NCBI GenBank assembly: GCA_029941485.1
Contig: JAPYOZ010000005.1
Span: 1 to 27,895, forward strand
Direction: 5' to 3'
DNA from: Gammaproteobacteria bacterium
GTDB lineage: Bacteria; Pseudomonadota; Gammaproteobacteria; PS1; Pseudothioglobaceae
Length of the DNA stretch: 27,895 nucleotides
The notes under the pieces were generated by a model. The model was not told the DNA's origin and searched no databases. It worked only from the letters and a program-made list of their open reading frames with translations. Below are positions 24,329 to 27,895 of the stretch, piece after piece. How positions within the stretch are numbered: the first letter of the stretch is position 1; each line of letters opens with the position of its first letter. The translations under genes and the position numbers were made by a program.

Positions 24329-25353
24329 TACTTTTGAATGTGTAGTGTTTGTGTTGGGTAGGCAATTTCTGCTTTATGCTGGGCAATAATATCTGCAACA
24401 TTGAGTAGTATTTCTTGTTTAATTTTTTGATAGATATCTTTACTAGTGGTATTGGTAAAGGCATAAATATTAAAATCAAGTGAAGAAGCATTGAAGTAAT
24501 TGAAATAAACACGCAACGATTCAGATTGATCAATACCTTCATGTGCTTTTAACATGGCTTCTACTTCAGCAACGATTACGGGTATTTGCGCAATATCATC
24601 ATAACGAATGCCTACCACTTCTTTAATACGGCGATTGGTCATACGTGATGGCGTTTCAATTGGGATAGTAGCAAAAATGGAGTTGGGGATATAAACTGGG
24701 TTTTTGCTAAAAGTGCGAATGCGTGTCATGCGCCATCCAATTTTTTCCACCGTACCTTCAAATTTGGTCGAACGAATCCAATCGCCGGTTGAAAAAGGTT
24801 TGTCCATTTGAATCATGAGTCCACCAAAGATATTAGAAAGCATGTCTTTAGCGGCAAAACCCATCACAATACCACCCACACCACCAAAGGTTAGTAGGCT
24901 AGAAATGGAAAAACCAAGGTATTGTGCAATGCCAAGCGCAATGGCAATAATGATTAAGATTTTAATCAGTCGAGAAAATAACCTTATTGAGTCTTTTTCA
25001 ACATTAGTACTGCTCTCAAGCATATAAGACTCAACGCCAGAAATCACTCTCAGTATGCCCCAAGTAATAATAAAAATTGGGGTAATATCAATGTATTCAA
25101 CAACCTTAATCAGTATTTCTATTTGGTCTTTGAAAGCGTTGGTAGAAAAATAAACCCAACCAAACCAGATTAATACTTTAAGTGGTGGAGAGACTGCACC
25201 AATTAAATGATCATCCAATTTGTTTTTAGTTTTGCTGGTATGAGCGACTACCTGTTTTAATACAAAACCCAAAACAATGTGTGCAGTAAGGGCGATACCA
25301 AGCAAAACACCAGCGGTTTGATAAGAAGTCATGTTTTGTAAAAATTCATTCAT
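24328..25353 (-). CDS. MscS-family mechanosensitive ion channel
   Basis: Inner-membrane channel that opens with membrane tension to protect against hypo-osmotic shock. The 341 residues have about five hydrophobic segments. The pore helix region is TFGGVGGIVMGFAAKDMLSNIFGGLMI (about 155-181), rich in Gly and Ala as in MscS TM3, and is followed by DKPFSTGDWI and the beta-domain. With extra N-terminal helices it is nearer to YnaI/YbdG-type channels than to minimal MscS. It starts 17 bases after the nlpD-like gene's stop. Confidence 0.92.
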   Translation of the reverse strand: MNEFLQNMTSYQTAGVLLGIALTAHIVLGFVLKQVVAHTSKTKNKLDDHLIGAVSPPLKVLIWFGWVYFSTNAFKDQIEILIKVVEYIDITPIFIITWGILRVISGVESYMLESSTNVEKDSIRLFSRLIKILIIIAIALGIAQYLGFSISSLLTFGGVGGIVMGFAAKDMLSNIFGGLMIQMDKPFSTGDWIRSTKFEGTVEKIGWRMTRIRTFSKNPVYIPNSIFATIPIETPSRMTNRRIKEVVGIRYDDIAQIPVIVAEVEAMLKAHEGIDQSESLRVYFNYFNASSLDFNIYAFTNTTSKDIYQKIKQEILLNVADIIAQHKAEIAYPTQTLHIQK

Positions 25354-25370
25354 GGGATTTATTTTAACTG

Positions 25371-25901
25371 TTATTTCAAGTATTTGAGTGGGTTAATAGG
25401 TTCTGAGAATTTTTTCATTTCAAAATAAAAAGGTGTTTTCCCAGTAATAGCAATGATTTGCCCTTTGTTGACTTTATCGCCATCAGCAACCTTAAGGGTT
25501 TTGTTTTGTGTGTAAGAACTGTAAAATCCGAGTGGATGCTTGATGATAATCATTTTTCCATGGCTTTTCATTTTGTCCCCACTGTAAACCACTTTACCCT
25601 CTCGAATAGCGCGCACCTGCTGTCCAGTTTTGGTATCAAAAGTTAAACCAGATTGACTTTTGGAGAAGGTTTTGATTACTTTAGCATTAACTGGAATTGA
25701 CCAACTTTTTCTCGTTTTTTTCTTATTGCCGGATTTTTGTTTGGTTTTTTTGTAGCTAGTGGTTTCTTCCGTCCAAGGGGTTTCACTTATATTTTGTTGG
25801 TTGAATGATTTCTCAACAATAATCACCTCCTTTTTAGCAGATGAAAAACACCCACTAAGAGCAATGGAGATAGCGATGATACCGAATAAATTAACTGGCA
25901 T
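25371..25901 (-). CDS. NlpD-like lipoprotein with degenerate LytM domain
   Basis: Predicted outer- or inner-membrane lipoprotein with an M23/LytM fold. The 176 residues have the lipobox LSGC (Cys18), a Lys/Thr-rich linker and a LytM domain at about 68-176. By alignment with NlpD every zinc ligand is lost: T87 in place of Asp, T131 in YTQN for the HxN histidine, and FYFE for LHFE. Like EnvC and NlpD it would not cut, but would activate an amidase such as AmiC. No LysM domain is visible, unlike classical NlpD. ATG 25901 is used; an upstream TTG adds 4 residues. The yqaA-nlpD order supports the name. Confidence 0.8.
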   Translation of the reverse strand: MPVNLFGIIAISIALSGCFSSAKKEVIIVEKSFNQQNISETPWTEETTSYKKTKQKSGNKKKTRKSWSIPVNAKVIKTFSKSQSGLTFDTKTGQQVRAIREGKVVYSGDKMKSHGKMIIIKHPLGFYSSYTQNKTLKVADGDKVNKGQIIAITGKTPFYFEMKKFSEPINPLKYLK

Positions 25902-26463
25902 ACCAAGCACCAATAACGACTACTGCAATTAGGGCATAGCCCAAACGATCGATGTATTTTTGCAACCATTTATCACACTGTTTGCCATAGGCTCTTACCA
26001 ATGCTGCAACCAAGTAATATCGTGCACCACGAGCAATCAGTGAAATGATAATAAAGGGTAATATCGACATCGACATAGTGCCGGCGGTAATGGTGGCTAA
26101 TTTGTATGGAATAGGGCTAAATGCTGCAACACCTACCACCCAAAAACCATATTCATCAAACCATCTTTCCACATATTTTATGGTTTCTAGTTTGACTAAG
26201 TTTAATTCTATTAAAAAATCTAATAATACTACACCAAGAAAATACCCTGCTAACCCCCCAAGTACTGAGAATATAGTACAGATAAATGCAAAATAGTACG
26301 CTTTGTCTGGGCGTTTGAGCGCCATTGGCGCTAGCAAAACATCAGGTGGCGGGTATGGTAGAACACTAGATTCTAAAAAACTAACTACCGACAAATAGTA
26401 AATTGCATATCTACTTTCAGCCCAATTAAGCACCCTTAGATATATTTGTGAGAAAAAATCCAT
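25891..26463 (-). CDS. yqaA: YqaA/DedA-type membrane protein
   Basis: Inner-membrane protein of the DedA/SNARE-associated superfamily; these act in membrane homeostasis and lipid carrier recycling, but YqaA itself is poorly characterised. The 190 residues contain SSVLPYPPPDVLLAPMAL (32-49) with the conserved Pro-rich re-entrant segment, GGLAGYFLG (68-76), and FSPIPYKLATITAGTMSM (about 115-132). It begins one base after glyQ ends and overlaps the nlpD-like gene by 11 bases. In many gammaproteobacteria yqaA lies between pcm and nlpD, so this is a remnant of that order. Confidence 0.87.
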   Translation of the reverse strand: MDFFSQIYLRVLNWAESRYAIYYLSVVSFLESSVLPYPPPDVLLAPMALKRPDKAYYFAFICTIFSVLGGLAGYFLGVVLLDFLIELNLVKLETIKYVERWFDEYGFWVVGVAAFSPIPYKLATITAGTMSMSILPFIIISLIARGARYYLVAALVRAYGKQCDKWLQKYIDRLGYALIAVVVIGAWYAS

Positions 26464-26464
26464 A

Positions 26465-27361
26465 TTATTCCTTGCTCATTGGAAAACCAAGTGCTTCACG
26501 AGAATCGTAATACGTTTGCGCAACTTTTTGGCTCATAGCACGTACTCGGCGAATAAATCGTGCCCGGTCAGTAACACTAATAGCATGACGTGCATCAAGT
26601 AGATTGAATAAATGAGACGCCTTCATTACTTGTTCGTAAGCAGGATAAGGCAGAGATTCGTCAATGAGTTTTGAATTCATTGTTTCGGCTTCATCAAATT
26701 GTCTAAACAAAACTTTAGTGTCGGCGATTTCAAAATTGTATTTTGATTGTTCAACTTCATTTTGATGAAACACATCAAAATAACTCACACCATCAACCCA
26801 CACCAAATCAAACACACTATCAACACCCTGTAGATACATGGCCAAGCGCTCTAATCCATAAGTCAGTTCACCGGATACGGGCTTACACGGTAGTCCACCT
26901 ACTTGTTGGAAATAAGTGAACTGAGAAACTTCCATGCCATTTAGCCAAATTTCCCAACCCAAGCCCCAAGCCCCAAGTGTTGGCGATTCCCAGTTGTCTT
27001 CAACAAAGCGTACATCGTGCATGGTGAGATCGATACCAATTTCAGCCAAAGATTCTAAATAAAGATCTTGAATGTCTTTTGGCGATGGTTTTAATACAAC
27101 TTGGAATTGGTAATAGTGTTGTAAACGATTAGGGTTTTCACCGTAACGGCCGTCGGTAGGACGACGCGATGGTTGGACATAGGCCGCTTTCCACGGTTCA
27201 GGGCCGATGGCCCTTAGAAAAGTAGCCGGGTGAAAAGTACCGGCACCCATTTCCATATCAAAGGGCTGTAACAAGGCACAACCTTTAGAAGCCCAAAAAG
27301 ATTGTAATTTTAAAATTAAGTTTTGAAACGACGCAGTCGCATCTAAGTTTGAGATCGACAT
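26465..27361 (-). CDS. glyQ: Glycine--tRNA ligase alpha subunit
   Basis: Alpha subunit of the heterotetrameric (alpha2beta2) bacterial glycyl-tRNA synthetase, holding the class II catalytic core. The 298 residues include FDMEMGAGTFHPATFLRAIGPEPW, PSRRPTDGRYGENPNRLQHYYQFQV, RFVEDNWESPTLGAWGLGWE and LERLAMYLQGVDSV, all near-identical to E. coli GlyQ. ATG 27361 is preferred over a TTG three codons earlier; neither has a clear ribosome binding site. The partner glyS is not next to it, whereas in E. coli it follows at once. It leads a five-gene run into yqaA, nlpD-like, mscS-type and miaB. Confidence 0.96.
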   Translation of the reverse strand: MSISNLDATASFQNLILKLQSFWASKGCALLQPFDMEMGAGTFHPATFLRAIGPEPWKAAYVQPSRRPTDGRYGENPNRLQHYYQFQVVLKPSPKDIQDLYLESLAEIGIDLTMHDVRFVEDNWESPTLGAWGLGWEIWLNGMEVSQFTYFQQVGGLPCKPVSGELTYGLERLAMYLQGVDSVFDLVWVDGVSYFDVFHQNEVEQSKYNFEIADTKVLFRQFDEAETMNSKLIDESLPYPAYEQVMKASHLFNLLDARHAISVTDRARFIRRVRAMSQKVAQTYYDSREALGFPMSKE

Positions 27362-27492
27362 AGAAAACAACGGGTAAAAATAACAAAAATTTTACCGCAT
27401 CAATAGAGCGCGTACGATTTATTTAAAAAGAGTTCAAGAGTTAAAAGGTGGGTGCTTAATTAAAGCCGAGAAGAATTAACTAAATCCCCAGA
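27362..27492. other. Leader region of glyQ, no gene seen
   Basis: 131 bases without a credible reading frame. It contains a weak hairpin (GGTAAAA at 27373-27379 with TTTTACC at 27390-27396) just before glyQ, and no convincing promoter. glyQ may depend on the promoter at 27781-27810. Confidence 0.4.
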
Positions 27493-27535
27493 CTAAAAAG
27501 CATTTTGATATATGGAGATACATCGCTTTTTAGTC
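27491..27535. repeat. 45-base inverted-repeat element
   Basis: Perfect 11-base arms GACTAAAAAGC (27491-27501) and GCTTTTTAGTC (27525-27535). The 23-base centre can itself pair over seven positions with one G:U, so the RNA would be one long hairpin with a small bulge. It covers the last 14 codons of the small ORF above glyQ and looks like an insertion there. Confidence 0.6.
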
Positions 27536-27675
27536 GTGTCATCAAACAATGCGTTGGCTAATACTAAGATAAAAACGCCCAATTCATCGTTCTCTAGCAT
27601 TGATTCTAGACCATCGATAAAGGCGGTTTCAAGGTTTTGTTTTGATTGGAATATTGGATCGATTAAATCTTGCAT
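27493..27675 (-). pseudogene. Short ORF, probably a truncated gene, unknown
   Basis: A 60-codon frame from ATG 27675. The first 47 residues read like real protein (an acidic helix, then GLESMLENDELGVFILVLANALFDD). The last 13 (TKKRCISIYQNAF) are encoded by the 45-base inverted repeat, so a longer gene may have been cut there. No family is recognised and there is no clear ribosome binding site. It lies downstream of a strong promoter and a palindrome overlaps its start region. It could be an intact small gene, a remnant, or non-coding leader for glyQ. Confidence 0.4.
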
Positions 27676-27676
27676 A

Positions 27677-27693
27677 AAAATTTACGAAATTTT
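27677..27693. promoter_or_regulatory. Operator-like palindrome A
   Basis: Minus strand AAAATTTCGTAAATTTT: seven-base perfect arms around a 3-base centre, immediately before the ATG at 27675. It belongs to a 25-base direct repeat (22 of 25 identical) with the site at 27789-27813. Confidence 0.45.
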
Positions 27694-27780
27694 GAAAATG
27701 ATCGAATAAAAGTACTGATTTTCCTTTATTTTTGGCATAAAAGTGACGTTTTTATTGGGCAAACCAAGATCTTTGTCGTG

Positions 27781-27810
27781 ATTTTATGAAAATTTAAGAA
27801 ATTTTGTCAA
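27781..27810 (-). promoter_or_regulatory. Strong sigma70-type promoter upstream of glyQ region
   Basis: Minus strand TTGACA (27805-27810, perfect), an 18-base spacer and TAAAAT (27781-27786, five of six). Transcription would start near 27774. It directly follows a terminator, as expected for a new transcription unit, and could drive the short ORF and the glyQ run. Confidence 0.6.
27789..27805. promoter_or_regulatory. Operator-like palindrome B inside promoter spacer
   Basis: Minus strand AAAATTTCTTAAATTTT, arms perfect around CTT. It occupies the spacer between TTGACA and TAAAAT, a classic repressor position. It is the twin of the palindrome at 27677-27693, 112 bases away. Confidence 0.5.
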
Positions 27811-27816
27811 TGACAT

Positions 27817-27840
27817 AAAAAACACCCCTCAAGGGGGTGT
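27817..27840 (-). terminator. Intrinsic terminator, minus direction
   Basis: Minus strand ACACCCC, a 5-base loop and GGGGTGT, followed by TTTTTT. It would end a minus-strand gene lying beyond the right edge of the window. Confidence 0.8.
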
Positions 27841-27867
27841 AAATGCGAGAAAAATCTCGCATTTTTT
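27841..27867 (+). terminator. Intrinsic-terminator hairpin, plus direction
   Basis: Perfect 10-base stem AAATGCGAGA / TCTCGCATTT around AAAA, with a T-run on the plus strand (27862-27867). It abuts the minus-strand terminator, making a two-way stop. No plus-strand gene upstream of it is evident. Confidence 0.7.
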
Positions 27868-27895
27868 AAGTATTGGTTAAACTTTAGTACTTGTA

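Noticed and set aside
27373..27396. Hairpin before glyQ as a riboswitch or T-box
   Set aside because: Only a seven-base A/T-rich stem with no T-box or glycine riboswitch signature; proteobacterial glyQ genes are not known for T-boxes.
27877..27895. Possible end of a minus-strand gene at the right edge
   Set aside because: Stops are present in two frames (27884 and 27877) but only three to five codons are visible, so no gene can be called.

Overview
The window is a gene-dense, AT-rich stretch of bacterial chromosome made almost entirely of core housekeeping genes. The proteins are clearly gammaproteobacterial: a YccA with the family's C-terminal NIIHGGETNYI signature, a true BolA with its C-terminal SPxC tail, HflD next to MnmA, YqaA next to an NlpD-like protein, and FtsB-IspD-IspF in a row. 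AT-rich sequence, overlapping genes, and very short intergenic spaces suggest a streamlined genome such as the SUP05 / Candidatus Thioglobus / vesicomyid-symbiont sulfur oxidisers. That placement is my inference from style and is not proven by any marker here.

Layout. Positions 1-3479 (minus) hold yccA, rppH, hom and the start of thrC (cut by the window edge). murD (3544-4848, plus) meets miaA (minus) tail to tail. A plus-strand operon at 5836-9430 encodes a [2Fe-2S]/flavin reductase, BolA, the lytic transglycosylase MltD and a six-helix membrane protein. A long minus-strand run (9414-15132) carries a small two-helix membrane protein, ftsB, ispD, ispF, murC, murB, ddl and ftsQ: a rearranged piece of the division and cell-wall cluster joined to isoprenoid genes. 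Upstream of it, also on minus, are an RDD membrane protein, an M23 peptidase, xseA and an Smr-domain gene. rpsT follows with its own promoter and terminator, then hflD, mnmA and phoH. Plus-strand genes at 21368-23006 form a copper-delivery operon (PCu(A)C chaperone, SCO, unknown exported protein). The last block, on minus, is glyQ, yqaA, an nlpD-like lipoprotein gene, an mscS-type channel gene and miaB.

The genes serve a few themes. Peptidoglycan synthesis, remodelling and division: murB, murC, murD, ddl, mltD, two LytM/M23 proteins, ftsB, ftsQ. Translation and tRNA modification: miaA, miaB, mnmA, rpsT, glyQ. RNA turnover: rppH and perhaps phoH. Threonine synthesis: hom, thrC. Cytochrome oxidase copper assembly: PCu(A)C and SCO.

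I found no CRISPR array, insertion sequence, prophage, tRNA or rRNA, and no obvious new multi-gene system. The most unusual stretch is the roughly 530-base region upstream of glyQ (27362-27895). It holds a short doubtful ORF ending in a 45-base inverted repeat, two near-identical 17-base palindromes (one between the -35 and -10 of a strong promoter) and back-to-back terminators. Other points of interest are a terminator-like hairpin inside the first codons of ftsB, an NlpD-like protein lacking all metal ligands, and small unknown membrane or exported proteins attached to the ftsB and SCO operons.
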